NCBI GenBank assembly: GCA_014529385.2 | Contig: CM043942.1 | Coordinates: 9,366,001 to 9,430,000, forward strand | DNA length: 64,000 bases | Origin: Adiantum capillus-veneris | Taxonomy: Eukaryota > Streptophyta > Polypodiopsida > Polypodiales > Pteridaceae | Direction: 5' to 3' | Shown: piece by piece, positions 23,522 to 33,947 of the stretch | Layout: each line of letters opens with the position of its first letter | Numbering within the stretch: the stretch's first letter is position 1 | The notes under the pieces: generated by a model | Seen by the model: only the letters and a program-made list of their open reading frames with translations | What the model was told of the DNA's origin: nothing | Databases searched by the model: none | Translations under genes and position numbers: made by a program

Positions 23522-23703
23522 AAAAACTCAGATCTAAGATCTGAGTTTTTGGGCGCTCTTTGTTATTTTTTTTAGCCCAGCCGGCGTCGCTATGAGCGTC
23601 GCAAATTTACAAGTAAATTTGCGACGCTCATAGAGACGTCGGGAATTTTTTTTTTTGAACGTCGTTGTGTGAGCGTCGCTAATATGAATAGCCTCTTGTA
23701 GTG
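23522..23703 (+). repeat. right terminus of CACTA with two hairpins and TIR
   Basis: 23,522-23,550 is a perfect inverted repeat, 14-bp arms AAAAACTCAGATCT around one base. 23,583-23,640 forms a second hairpin, arms of about 28 bp with a 2-base loop, containing the subterminal CGTCGC motif. The 12-bp TIR is 23,692-23,703. Confidence 0.88.
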
Positions 23704-23928
23704 TATACACTCATGTTCATAGCCAATCATTCACATGAGTATGGTTCAAAGAACATCCTCACAAGGCAAGAACAACCATTAGCTAGATCACCAGCTATAA
23801 AACAAGAAGTTCCATGCTATGAGTGTGGAGGTGATCATTGGGCACAAAGTTGTCCAAACAAGGGTCCACAAATTGATGTCTTCTCCTGTACAATGCACAC
23901 TTTACCTCTCAGAGCTACTAAAAATTAG
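23704..23928 (+). pseudogene. gag 3' part with second zinc knuckle
   Basis: Continuation of the gag interrupted at 15,526. It encodes ANHSHEYGSKNILTRQEQ and a clean CCHC-like knuckle CYECGGDHWAQSCP near 23,814. A stop at 23,926-23,928 and another about 70 bases later separate it from the protease in the same frame. Two CCHC-like motifs in one gag are unusual for plant gypsy elements, though the first is imperfect. Confidence 0.8.
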
Positions 23929-24012
23929 ACCACGTCTATGGGGCCAAATGGGAAAACGCCTGGAAAAGATGGGGTTAAAAATCCTTTCACGTGACCAGCT
24001 TGTGGAAAAAAC

Positions 24013-24753
24013 ATGGATGCCACCTTGCATAAGAAACCACAAACAAAGCCAGTACAAGTAAATAAGGTGGGTGACTACTGTGAAAGAGAAGAAGGAAACA
24101 CTACCTTACCACTTGAGTACAAAGGGGTAAAGACGGTTGCTACATTAGATAGTGGGGCAGGAATTGCCATTGCAACAGAGATATGGAAAAAATGGGGAAA
24201 GCATGCTCTTATGAAAACTCGAATGAAAGTGCAATTAGCAGATGGATACATGGAGAAACTGATTGGAATATTAGAACAAATCATTGTATCGTCATGTGGA
24301 ATTGAGTATGAGCATACCTTTGTCATAATGAATTTTGACAAGAGCAACAACTTTGATATCATATTGGGCATACCATTCATGTATCAGCTCAAAATGGTAC
24401 AAGACTGGGGCTATGACTATATCTACTTGAGACACAAAGAGGTCACAATGAAAATCAGTGTCAAAGATCATAGTTATAGAGATGTAGTGCGAACCCCGGG
24501 GGAAAACTTAAACTCCACAACTTATTTGGAAAGCAAAGCACATATTTGGGTGTACGGAGCTCCTGAGAGTGTAAGTCTTAGAAAGGAAGATTTCATCCTA
24601 GAGCGTTCAGTAGAAGATGAGACATATATTCCAGAGCCTTTTCCAGAGGAGTTATTTGAACCCTTTGGAGGGGATCAAATATTGTCCACTCAAGCTGCCA
24701 ATCACAGAGCTAGAGGAGATTGTGTACACAAGTTCAAAAATTCCAATTCCTAG
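24013..24753 (+). pseudogene. retropepsin-like aspartic protease of the gag/PR-only element
   Basis: In frame with the preceding knuckle. VATLDSGAGIAIATEIWKK places the catalytic DSG at about residues 46-48 (near 24,148). A flap-like VQLADGYMEKLIGIL and the hydrophobic IILGIPFM (near 24,360) with MVQDWGYDYIYL complete a retropepsin fold of about 110 residues. A frameshift near 24,670 carries the true reading into frame 2 (IVYTSSKIPIPSFGMAES). It would have matured gag. The same phrase order recurs in the 33.9-35.2 kb ORF, so the two are related. Confidence 0.8.
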
Positions 24754-26142
24754 CTTTGGCATGGCAGAATCCGTACTCAAGTTGAGTACCAGGGAGTATA
24801 AAGATACTTTCCACATAATTGAGTCCCATCATATCAAAGAGAGTCTGATCCTGACAGAAAGCTGAAGGAACATCTTCTTTCGACAACAATCAAATGCTTC
24901 AACAACAACAACGGTAAGACTCCATGAAGCTTCTCAAATCCATGCGGAGAAGAAATTGTCAACCATCACAGAAAAAGGTAAAGCAAAGGTAAACACTAAA
25001 GCATATCAACCTCGCAAGACAACTTTACCTTCAACGAGATTCCATCAAATTTCCCACGAAGCCTCTACATCAAGAGCCACATCACCAACAATGCAATGGA
25101 AACCAAAGCAAAAAGTCTATCAACCAAAGTTTCCATCACAAAAAAGCATCCAAAAGAAGCCAAAGAATGTCAACCAAGTGTTGGTATCCAAAGAGCACAT
25201 CAAAGTCAAAGACCCAGTTTGGATACATGAAGCACAAGTTCAGCCTCAACAACAAAAGGTGACAGGGTGGGTAGCATCAAATGAGTCGATCACTGCTCAA
25301 GGCTACTTCGAAGGAAACATTAATGTTTGGGCCAAAAAGCCTAAAGTAACAGCCTGGATGTACTCACCTCAAGAAAGAAGTTCTACAGTGAGCGATCCAA
25401 GCTATCAACGGAATAAAAACAACTCAAGCAAGAGAAAGAACAACAAAAAAGGACAGAAGAAAAAACCTTCCAAGAAAGCAACACAAGTATGGGTACCAAA
25501 GTCAAACTTCAACGAAGTTACCCAACACAAACAGATGCATCAGTGGATGATTCCAGTTAAGCTACTTGAAGCACAAGGATTTTATGAAGGTAACACTCAA
25601 ATAGGTTACCAAAAATTGTAGCGCAATCTCGAACAACCAAGAGAAATCATGCAGCACAAGTTTCTATCCAAAGGCAAATAGTGAAAACCAAGAGCCAACA
25701 GAAGCCAATTGCAACCAAGGCTACTACAATCTTTAGATGGATACCTCGTCATCAACTACAAAATCAGGGCTTCTACAAAGGAAATCATAAGATGTAGCTA
25801 TTAAAGCATAGTGTCCATCAAGTCATCGAGAAAAAAGAGCGAATACAAAAGACAATCACATAAGGACCAAAAACAAGATGGGTTCTAAAATTGCTCGTGG
25901 AAACTCAAACACAAGGAACCCACACCTATCAACAACCGCTTCTCATGGGAGATAAAGCAACGGCTCCATCAGTCTCTACAGCTGTTGAAGAACTTGTTTC
26001 ACATAGTGTGAACATACGACAAGCAAGTCAAGAAGAGCCAACATATCCCAACCTACTAGACAAAATGGTGGCATCCAAAGACCAAAACAAGGGAAAAGGC
26101 CTAAATTTTTCAGAACTTATGGAATTGGGTTTCTGGCCTTGA
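24754..26142 (+). pseudogene. Trp/Gln-rich repeat domain downstream of protease
   Basis: Basic, Gln/Lys-rich, low-complexity protein containing repeats of a motif close to W[VIM]P...L..QGFYEGN: GWVASNESITAQGYFEGN near 25,268, WMIPVKLLEAQGFYEGN near 25,545, RWIPRHQLQNQGFYKGN near 25,737 and a weaker RWVLKLLVETQTQG near 25,878. Stops at 24,863, 25,619, 25,680 and 25,797 show decay. I do not recognise this domain from a named family. A related tail follows the protease-like domain at 59.5-60.1 kb, so it may be a conserved partner of that protease. Confidence 0.6.
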
Positions 26143-27645
26143 ACAGGTAAGCCCAAGTCTCCATTACAAATACACGGCATAAAATTCAGAGTCGGGTAGC
26201 TAAGCCACTAAATGAGCAAGGTGTTAGTCCCAATGCTTCATGTAATATTCTTTGTGGTCTAAGTGTCTTAGTTATTCTAGGTACTTCTCAAGCTGGAAGA
26301 GTTGAGTATAACTACTTTGTGTCGCTCATGCTGGTATAGGTGAGTATAAGAGTCGAAGTCATTGTAGTATAGTGGTAAGTGAAGGAGGAGGTCCAAAAGA
26401 CACGCACACACTTAGCACAGTGAGGAATGAGTGGAAAAGCTTCTACATCAAAAACCCTTCTTGGAAACGTGGAAGCTATTGAGACGTCCTTTGATGTCAC
26501 ATGTGCTACATTTGTTCCATCAACTCCATCTCTTACATTGCATGCTTTTGTGTGAAAATTTCTCATCAGCATATAGAGTGTCACATAATTGGCACTTGCA
26601 TTAGAAACTCTTCCTTTGTTTCTCCAACGCACTCACCTTGCATGGCGGGTACTTCAAGTCCAAATGCTCAACTACAATAAGAGCGTATACCAAAGGCACT
26701 TTTTCCCCACTGGTTTTTTTTTCCCTTTGGTCATTCAAGTTTTAAGACCCTAATCTAGAAACCCTCGTCATCGACTTCTTGTATATATTCCTTCTACATC
26801 AGCAATAAGGAAATGTCTTCCCAAATCAATCGACAATGACTTGTAGCAAACATAGCAGGTCTCCATATGCTTATCAAGAGCATCTTTTATCTAAAAGGGC
26901 GACAAAAAAGCTCCATCAAAAAATGGAAAGTCAAAGAATGGCCTACAACGACAAGCAATGAAAAATTCAGCAAGCGAGCTATCCACAACAATCAAAAGTA
27001 TCTCACACAGTGCTTCAACATTGGTGACCTATTGCAGACAACTCAAACTGCGATGGACCTTGAAAGAAAATCCATCATAAATTCCACGCGCCAAAGAGGA
27101 TCACTTCTACAAATTCAAACACATCAACATCCACCTTTACGGGGGCTAAGATTGGCAACAAAGAGACGAATGCACAACAAGAAGAAAAGTTGCCTCAAAA
27201 ATCAAAGATCAAATCACGTATCAACATGACAGATATGAATCACTCAAGGAAGGGGCGAGTGTCATCAATGCCAAAGCTCTTCCAAAGCTAAAGAACAATC
27301 TTGAAGACAGAGATTCAACAATCAATGGAAAGATGAAGAATGTCATACAAAGACGTTATGTTGCAAACAATGATAACTTTAGCACAAAAGCTCCCAACAA
27401 CAAAACATAAGGAGTTCCATAGTGCTAAAGCTAGTGAAGTATTGCAAGTCAATGACAAAGACAGAAACATCAAAAGAACTCTTCATGGCATATATAAATC
27501 ACTCAAGGAAGGGGGGAGCGTCATAAACAACAAAGCACTTCCCAAGCTGAAGTCCAACCTTGAAGACAAGGATGAAGACAACCCTATGACAAGACTGCAC
27601 AAGGTCATGTCAAGGGACGACACGAATTAGGAAGGGGGGAATATT
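26143..27645 (+). other. 3' internal region of the gag/PR-only element, coding relics with repeated KEGG segment
   Basis: Mostly non-coding, with two late open stretches (26,867-27,229 and 27,340-27,630). A segment reading SLKEGASVINAKALPKLK near 27,240 recurs as SLKEGGSVINNKALPKLK near 27,500, 258 bp later, so this part was once coding and duplicated. The KEGG codons create AAGGAAGGGG runs that mimic the real PPT. No known domain recognised. Confidence 0.5.
27629..27645 (+). promoter_or_regulatory. polypurine tract of the gag/PR-only element
   Basis: AGGAAGGGGGGAATAT immediately precedes the TGAGGACAGA start of the 3' LTR. Confidence 0.8.
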
Positions 27646-28559
27646 TGAGGACAGATCAAACGGCCACCCAATTGGTTGGACACATATCTGGACACCACAT
27701 TTTTACTCTATTAGTTTTCCGAGCTATTGTAGTAATACTCCGTGTAAATCCTGATTACAGAGTAGTGGATCAGTCCCCTGAGTTGTAATGATGTAATGAT
27801 ATATGGAAAGGTCCGTGTGAGCCGGCCACTGGCCATTTAGAATGCCCTAGATATAAAGGTCAATAACCTTAATGTGAAAGGAGGCTTATTTTTAGAAGAA
27901 GAAGGGAGCTCAAAAAATGTACGCTCAAGCTACGAGCTGCTCCAACTTGTAATCAGCTTTTCTAACGATTGGGTAATCAGATTTCATTTCCAAAACTTGC
28001 ATTGTGTTCCTCTTTCTTTGCTCTTTAATTCAAGTGTAAGCATTGTCAGTTTTGTTTTGCTGTGGTTTGTGACTACGTGTCTGTGAGCTGTAATTGCATA
28101 TTTGAGTGCTTAAATCATTGTTTATAGTCGTTTTGACCATAGGAGAGTGTTCTTAGACCATAGGGTGACACTTATGGACTGATCTGTTGTAGTTTTTAGG
28201 ACCTTTTTCATGATGGATCGTGATTTTGGTACGTTGTCGGATTGCGACCAGACTTGCTAGGATAGTGCCCCTAGGTGTCCTTGACCTCCTCCTAAAGTTC
28301 CGTTGCATTTCGATTCAGTTCGAGTGACGAAATGGTGTGATGACCTAGAGCTCTGAGAAAGGACATAGGCAGATTTCCCTTATCATTGAGTGTTGGTTTT
28401 CTTGTTGAGATAGTGTGTTTGCTTGTTAAGGTTCACTTCGTGAGATTGACGATCTCATAGAGTCTCCATGCCCCATCCGAGTCACTTTCCCTGAGTATTG
28501 ACATTATGTTAGTGCTAGAAAGCTATGTTGCAGATGTCCGTCGCGGCGACCCGCTAACA
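27646..28559 (+). repeat. 3' LTR of the gag/PR-only element
   Basis: Matches the 5' LTR from TGAGGACAGA to a TAACA end, with the TATAAAG box conserved near 27,852. The last ~30 bp differ from the 5' copy by an extra GC-rich stretch near 28,532-28,553, so the exact end is uncertain; adjoining copia integrase sequence resumes at 28,560. Confidence 0.9.
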
Positions 28560-29395
28560 TTGTCTCTAGTACATGATAGCAAAGGCTGAACAAAATTTTC
28601 CACAAACACAACATTTTGTGAGACCAAGATACACTTTTTTTGCTGAAGATACAACCTATAGCCTTTGCTTTCAACACTATAACCAACAAAAAAGTATTTA
28701 ACAGCCTTATCATCCAATTTTTTACGCTACATCTGTGGCACCAAAGCATAAGCCAAATAACCAAAAATGTGCATGGTCTCAATACAAGACTTTCTATCAT
28801 GCCATGCTTCATAAGGAACCATATAATGCAAAGATTTCATAGGACACCTATAAAGTACATAAGTGGCACACACAATAGCCTCAAGCCAAAATGAATGTGG
28901 TAAAACTTGACTTTTGACCATACATCATGCCATTTTTGTCAGAGACCTATTTTTTCTCTCAAAAATACCAATTTGTTAAGGTGTATATGGCACTGTACAT
29001 TGGTGTTTTATCCCCTGAGTAGCCAAAAATGCATTAAATTCATGAGACATATACTCCCCCCCTCGATCGGAATGAAGGGTGCCCATAGTACATTTTCAGT
29101 CATAGTCAGAAATTTCTTGAAGTAAAAAAGCACTTTGGACTTTTCCTTAAGCGGATACACCCATGTAGGCCTAGAGTAATCATCAATGAAAGTCACAAAG
29201 TAAAGGTAATTTCCCAAGAATGAATTTTGCATGGGCCCACAAACATCACTATACACAAGCTGCAACCTGCATGTAGCCCTAACTGAACCATCCTTTGTAA
29301 ACTTTGAACGCGGCATCGTACCCAAAATATAGCATTCACAAACATGTTTGATAGGTGCTTCAAGAGGCGGAAAAGAGGTGAAACCTATTGTTTTC
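28560..29395 (-). pseudogene. copia integrase fragment (other half of the element at 9.3-10.3 kb)
   Basis: On the minus strand from about 29,395: a GAG-pre-integrase tail (PLEAPIKHVCECYILG), then LVYSDVCGPMQ with the first catalytic Asp, YFVTFIDDYSRPTWVY, and after decay VLPHSFWLEAIVCATYVLYR and KYFFVGYSVESKGYRLY from the integrase C-terminus. The middle, which should hold the second Asp and Glu, is frameshifted. The protein stops at 28,560 where the nested element's 3' LTR begins. Confidence 0.88.
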
Positions 29396-29429
29396 TCATG
29401 TCTCTGTGCACTCTAATTCACCCTCCACT

Positions 29430-30019
<590 letters not shown>

Positions 30020-30181
30020 ATGGCTCCCAGAGTGATGTCTGAATGCCTTAGCCAAGGAAATGAGGTTTTGGCTATATTGTTCAACAATATGGCAACACAA
30101 TTATCCAGGGATGAACGGGAACTCATTTACTTGAAAATCAGGACCAAAGTCTTTGGTATGCCAGGAAGCACAAATTGTTGA
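30020..30181 (+). CDS. hypothetical small protein, 53 aa
   Basis: ATG at 30,020 gives MAPRVMSECLSQGNEVLAIL and ends TGA at 30,179-30,181. No recognisable domain. It shares strand with the next two ORFs and might be their first exon or an N-terminal part separated by decay. Not confident that it is expressed. Confidence 0.3.
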   Translation: MAPRVMSECLSQGNEVLAILFNNMATQLSRDERELIYLKIRTKVFGMPGSTNC

Positions 30182-30264
30182 AAGAGTGTTGATTGTTGTT
30201 ACCTTACCTATCACCAAGAACCCTTCCATCAATTCTTCATCTATATTGACGGTAGTCCAAGAGA

Positions 30265-30504
30265 TTGGTTTACCAACCTCGGACTACTTCAACTCAAAAT
30301 ATGGTTAGGCATAGAAGACGTATTCTTGGAAATGTGCTCTCAAGTGTTGAAGTTGCTAAGAAGTTTGAAGCTCTTGTAGTAGTCATTGGAAAAGAGAAGC
30401 TAGAGGATAACTATAGACCACGTTGTCGTGTGGGAGGACTAAGAGAATACCCTGTTATGAGAGTTAAAAGAATATTTAGAAAATTAGCTCCAAGACACCC
30501 ATAA
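30265..30504 (+). CDS. hypothetical protein, 79 aa, possibly upstream exon of the 30,613 ORF
   Basis: Open from ATG 30,265 to TAA 30,504. Basic C-terminus (RVKRIFRKLAPRHP). No known motif. It is followed 108 bp later by a TGTCTTGTTTTAG acceptor-like sequence directly before the next ORF's ATG, so both could belong to one gene or one element. Confidence 0.3.
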   Translation: MVYQPRTTSTQNMVRHRRRILGNVLSSVEVAKKFEALVVVIGKEKLEDNYRPRCRVGGLREYPVMRVKRIFRKLAPRHP

Positions 30505-30612
30505 CATTGTAATGAAACCGTAAAAATCATATTTTGATAAATAAAAAAAGCACACACTCAGTTTCGCTTCACATATGTACTAAGTTTTCTCTCTCTTCTT
30601 GTCTTGTTTTAG

Positions 30613-31260
30613 ATGAATCTTCTTAAATGTCTAGATGAACTCCCAAGTGACTTTGCACAAAGAGTCTTTTTCAATTATGCGGTTGGATTCAGTCTCCATT
30701 GGGGAATTGAAGTGGTTCTTGTTTCAAAGGGGACTAGAGACTACCTTGTACCCAACACTTATGTAGCATGGGAGTTATATGTTGAAGCTCAGCTTGAACA
30801 TCAAACACAAGTGCCAGATAGGTTTATGACCAACCCACAGCTTTGGGTAAAGAAAAAGATCCAAGAAGGCGATGTTAAAGTGCAAGGATGTGTTCTTTAC
30901 ATTAACTTATGTTCTCTTTTGGATATACCGAGTCGTGAACTCATACTTAGTAAGAAGACCCTTATGCTAAACCAAAGATACGGCTTTTGTGAGAAGGTCA
31001 TAATCAGAGTACGGAAGAAGTCAAATGGCTGCAACCAATTCTATTATGTACGCGAGGATTGGTTCAGTAGAGTCTATGGGCCTATTTTCAAGTACAATCC
31101 TCACAAAAATGTCATCATTACCTCTGATGACTACGAGAAACCCAGGTGCATTAGTGACTTTTCCCAAGCACAACCAATGGCAGTGAACTCGAGTAGATAT
31201 TTCTACAGAATTGATGTAAATGAGCGACATGCTCATGTAAACTGCTTTAATGGATTATAA
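30613..31260 (+). CDS. hypothetical protein, 215 aa, uncharacterised
   Basis: Uninterrupted from ATG 30,613 (MNLLKCLDELPSDFAQRVFF) to TAA 31,260. Normal, non-repetitive amino acid composition with aromatic-rich segments (FYYVREDWFSRVYGPIFKY) argues that it was a real protein. No signal peptide, membrane segment or catalytic motif is evident, and I do not recognise the family. A purine tract and TGTT sequence follow at 31,276-31,291, as at the 3' end of an LTR element, so it may be an element-specific ORF rather than a host gene. Confidence 0.5.
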   Translation: MNLLKCLDELPSDFAQRVFFNYAVGFSLHWGIEVVLVSKGTRDYLVPNTYVAWELYVEAQLEHQTQVPDRFMTNPQLWVKKKIQEGDVKVQGCVLYINLCSLLDIPSRELILSKKTLMLNQRYGFCEKVIIRVRKKSNGCNQFYYVREDWFSRVYGPIFKYNPHKNVIITSDDYEKPRCISDFSQAQPMAVNSSRYFYRIDVNERHAHVNCFNGL

Positions 31261-31275
31261 CCCAAGGATGTATCA

Positions 31276-31287
31276 CTGGGGGAAGAA
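31276..31287 (+). promoter_or_regulatory. PPT-like purine tract before possible LTR start
   Basis: CTGGGGGAAGAA is followed by TGTTACGAAC at 31,288. The arrangement resembles a PPT/3' LTR junction. No second LTR copy was found by eye. Confidence 0.4.
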
Positions 31288-33947
31288 TGTTACGAACAGA
31301 AAGACGTGACTTTTAGTGCACAAGTTGAAGTGCTAAACTTTGAGACCCGAGATGTGAACAAGCATAGGGGTAGAACCACAATTGTAGGAACCAAGAATTG
31401 GTTCATAGGACCTTTTCATATTTATGTATCTCCCTAGAAACACTATGTATCTTTTTGGCCTTCTGCGGTTATAAAAACTTGATTTTGATATAGCACATAT
31501 TGTTTTTGAGGATATAGTAATTGAGCTTGAATCTTGGGTTTTATCATTCGAACTAGCTTGAGTGGTGAATAGTAGACAATAACTAATAGGCTTTCTAGAA
31601 ATCTACACCGCACGATTTCTAGTCGTAGAAGTCCCTGAGGCCCAGCTTTCTGTTGTCTACTTTTGTGTCTGGCTTGGCATCTACATCATATATTTCCTTC
31701 GATAGTGCTCTGAGTGAAGTGTGGGCTCATTTGAGTGCACTGGGTGGAAATGGTGCCAGATTTAAGCTTTCAACTCTGAAACAAAGGAGTTTTAAGGTTT
31801 TGAGATCCAAATTTGCTCAAACTTGGTCAGTGGACTTGGGACATCATGTGCTTTGGTCCCATAAGGTCAAAGTTACAATTTTCCCCCATTTTGGCAAGAA
31901 AGTAAATAATCGTGATTATTAACTTTTTTTATCAAATTGCATATTTTTTGTTGCAACTTGGTTATAGGCATGATGTAGACCCTGTGTAAGAGATATGGGG
32001 TGATTTGGATTAAAAAATGTGACAAATAACTGAAAAATTGGATTGGAAAGACTTCTTTGCATTTTTTGATAATTTCCAAGTTTTTCTTGATCATTTTGGC
32101 TCATACTTAAAATGTGGCATGTAATAGATGTGTACAAGTGATAGGTGAAGTGAAGAGATCATTTTCAATCCAAAACAGCACAAAAGTATATAATCGCGAT
32201 TATTTACAATTGTCAATTTTTTTGCTAAACTTGACAATTGATGACCTATATATATTCAATACATTTAAAACAAGTTCTAAATTGAATTTGGTAAAGTTTT
32301 ACCGTGTTGGCATCACTTGGTGCTTTGTCAACTTTGAAATCATCGATTTTTATGACTAGATGGCTTGTGAAGTTGGTTAGTCACTTTTGAAGCTATAGAC
32401 TTGTCCACTATATAGTCCTGATGCTACCCATCTAGTTTTGGCCCATTTGACTTCGTATGTCAAATTTGACGCTTTGTAGCCTTCGAGCTGTTTTTAGTTG
32501 TTCAAGAGCTTGCCTTGATGTTTTCATGAAACCATCCATGTACATTGTGTATAGACCCAATCTACAAGTTGTCTGTGGAGTCAAAATCCAATTCTATCAT
32601 TTGGAAAAAACCTAGATTTTCTACTTGGGGCCCCCCTCGACCCCTGTTGAATGGTCATTTGGTGATATAGAAGTATTATATTATATAAGGACATGCTACA
32701 GTTCAAGTCTCGTCCAATTTGGTTGAGCTGACAGGCTGTTATGGTCAATTTTAGGTTGTAGGACTTCGTGCACTGCTGGGTTTCTAGGTTTTTTCCCTTG
32801 AGCCTAGACTTGTTACTTGCCATATAGAATTAATATTGATAAGCTTAGAATTTACCCCTCATGTCTCGTGTGAGACGCCGCTGTAAACGGGCAACTGTGG
32901 ACTCCAAAAATTGCCTACGACGAAGAAGGTCAAGAGCTCTCTTCTCCAAGGACGACTAGGTGATTTTGGACTACTTTGAATATCTGTACTCGGACTTCCC
33001 AAACTATTTTTTCTCAAATTTCCCTTTTAGTCCTACTAGGCCGTGAAATCTATGTTAGAGTCAAAAATTTTCTCAATCGGATTCTGATAGCTCATTCTGC
33101 AAGAATTTGCAAAAGTAGGTATTTGCAGCCTAATTTAGGCTTCCTACTTCCGTCTTCCGATTTGATTGAAATTTTGTGTGCATGTGCACCTTGTCCTTCT
33201 GATCATCAACGTATCTTCAATTTTTCCATCTGAGCTCATTTGCTATTTATTATTAATTTTTGACATGTTTATTGAAAAATCAAAGAAAATAACAAAATGA
33301 CTAAACAAGCAAAGTGAAAATCCAATAATTAATAAAATCCATTGAAAATGCAGCTTTATTATTTTTTGGTGAATTTCTCCATTTTTAATTCCTAATATCA
33401 AGAAAAATGATGAAAATTAACAAAAAAAGATCAATTGTGATGATTTTCTGATAGTATATACACTATTTACACTCATCGGAGAGATGTTATCAGTTAATTT
33501 TTCCCTATTGATGATTTGTTAAGAGCATTATTAGGTAATTTTGCAAAAAATCACACGTTAACATCAAACGTTTTCCTCCCTCTTCAAACATTGCCCTTCT
33601 CTTCCACCCCTCCAAGATGGCGTACTCCGGGACGATTGTGTGCATGGGTTGAACAATCGTGTCTATGCATAGCCTTGGTTGGCTCTATCATGCTTTGAAT
33701 ATCAATGCAATTCAAACCATTATACTGTGCAAAAGTTGGGTCTTGAGTAATTAACTCAAGGGTTTCTGTCATTTTGATGTCGAGGTTTTCTTTTGCTGTC
33801 TCCCAAAGAGCAAATCTTATAGCTTGTGTGCTCTTTGCTTGATGGTACCATCAGGATGCTTTGGCACTCTAAGAACCTGAGCTAGTCTCAGCTCTTCGAG
33901 CTTTCCTCAATGGAGAACTGAAGTTTTGAAAACCACAATTTGCACAG
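31288..33947 (+). other. long non-coding region, probable leader of the 33.9-kb element, with two palindromes
   Basis: No convincing plus-strand gene. Near-palindrome AATAATCGTGATTATT at 31,905-31,920 and perfect palindrome ATAATCGCGATTAT at 32,190-32,203 have centres 284 bp apart, matching the spacing in the 10-28 kb element. A minus-strand open frame (33,772-33,584, extendable to about 33,840) reads like protein (TQAIRFALWETAKENLDIK) but is unrecognised and may be an antisense relic. Confidence 0.5.

Larger units (their letters stand above)
15527..23703 (-). mobile_element. CACTA (En/Spm-type) DNA transposon, 8.2 kb
   Basis: Termini are CACTACAAGAGG at 15,527 and its complement CCTCTTGTAGTG ending at 23,703. 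Flanking triplets TAC (15,524-15,526) and TAT (23,704-23,706) fit the 3-bp target duplication of the superfamily with one mismatch. Inside, on the minus strand, are a spliced transposase gene, a second TNPA-like gene, subterminal TAGCGACG repeats, several microsatellites and a captured HMA-domain fragment. It sits inside the gag of the surrounding LTR element, so it is younger than that insertion. Confidence 0.95.
10361..28559 (+). mobile_element. gag/PR-only LTR retrotransposon (TR-GAG-like), nested in copia and itself split by CACTA
   Basis: Matching LTRs of about 0.9 kb (10,361-11,250 and 27,646-28,559) flank a PBS, a long palindrome-rich leader, a Ty3/gypsy-type gag, a retropepsin-like domain, a Trp/Gln-rich repeat region and a PPT. 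No RT, RNase H or integrase is seen anywhere inside, even after removing the CACTA insert (15,527-23,703). It is therefore non-autonomous and must have used another element's pol. LTRs differ at roughly 20-25 positions by eye (about 97% identity), so the insertion is moderately young. I could not identify a clean target-site duplication. Confidence 0.88.
9304..29395 (-). mobile_element. second Ty1/copia element, split by a nested insertion at 10,361-28,559
   Basis: On the minus strand the integrase half lies at 29,395 to 28,560 and the RT half at 10,360 to 9,304. The two halves are in order and orientation for one pol gene, and the gap is exactly occupied by an LTR element with matching ends at 10,361 and 28,559. 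The gag/protease end merges into a CT microsatellite near 29,430, and RNase H is missing beyond 9304, so the copia copy is truncated at both ends. Confidence 0.85.

Noticed and set aside
22989-23575. Three overlapping 100-194 codon frames rich in Ser-Leu and Cys-Val
   Set aside because: They translate CT, GT and GA runs and a tandem repeat inside the CACTA element; not genes.
10361-28559. Target-site duplication of the gag/PR-only element
   Set aside because: Flanks read CTGTT before 10,361 and TTGTC after 28,559; not a match, and the 3' LTR end is uncertain, so no TSD is claimed.
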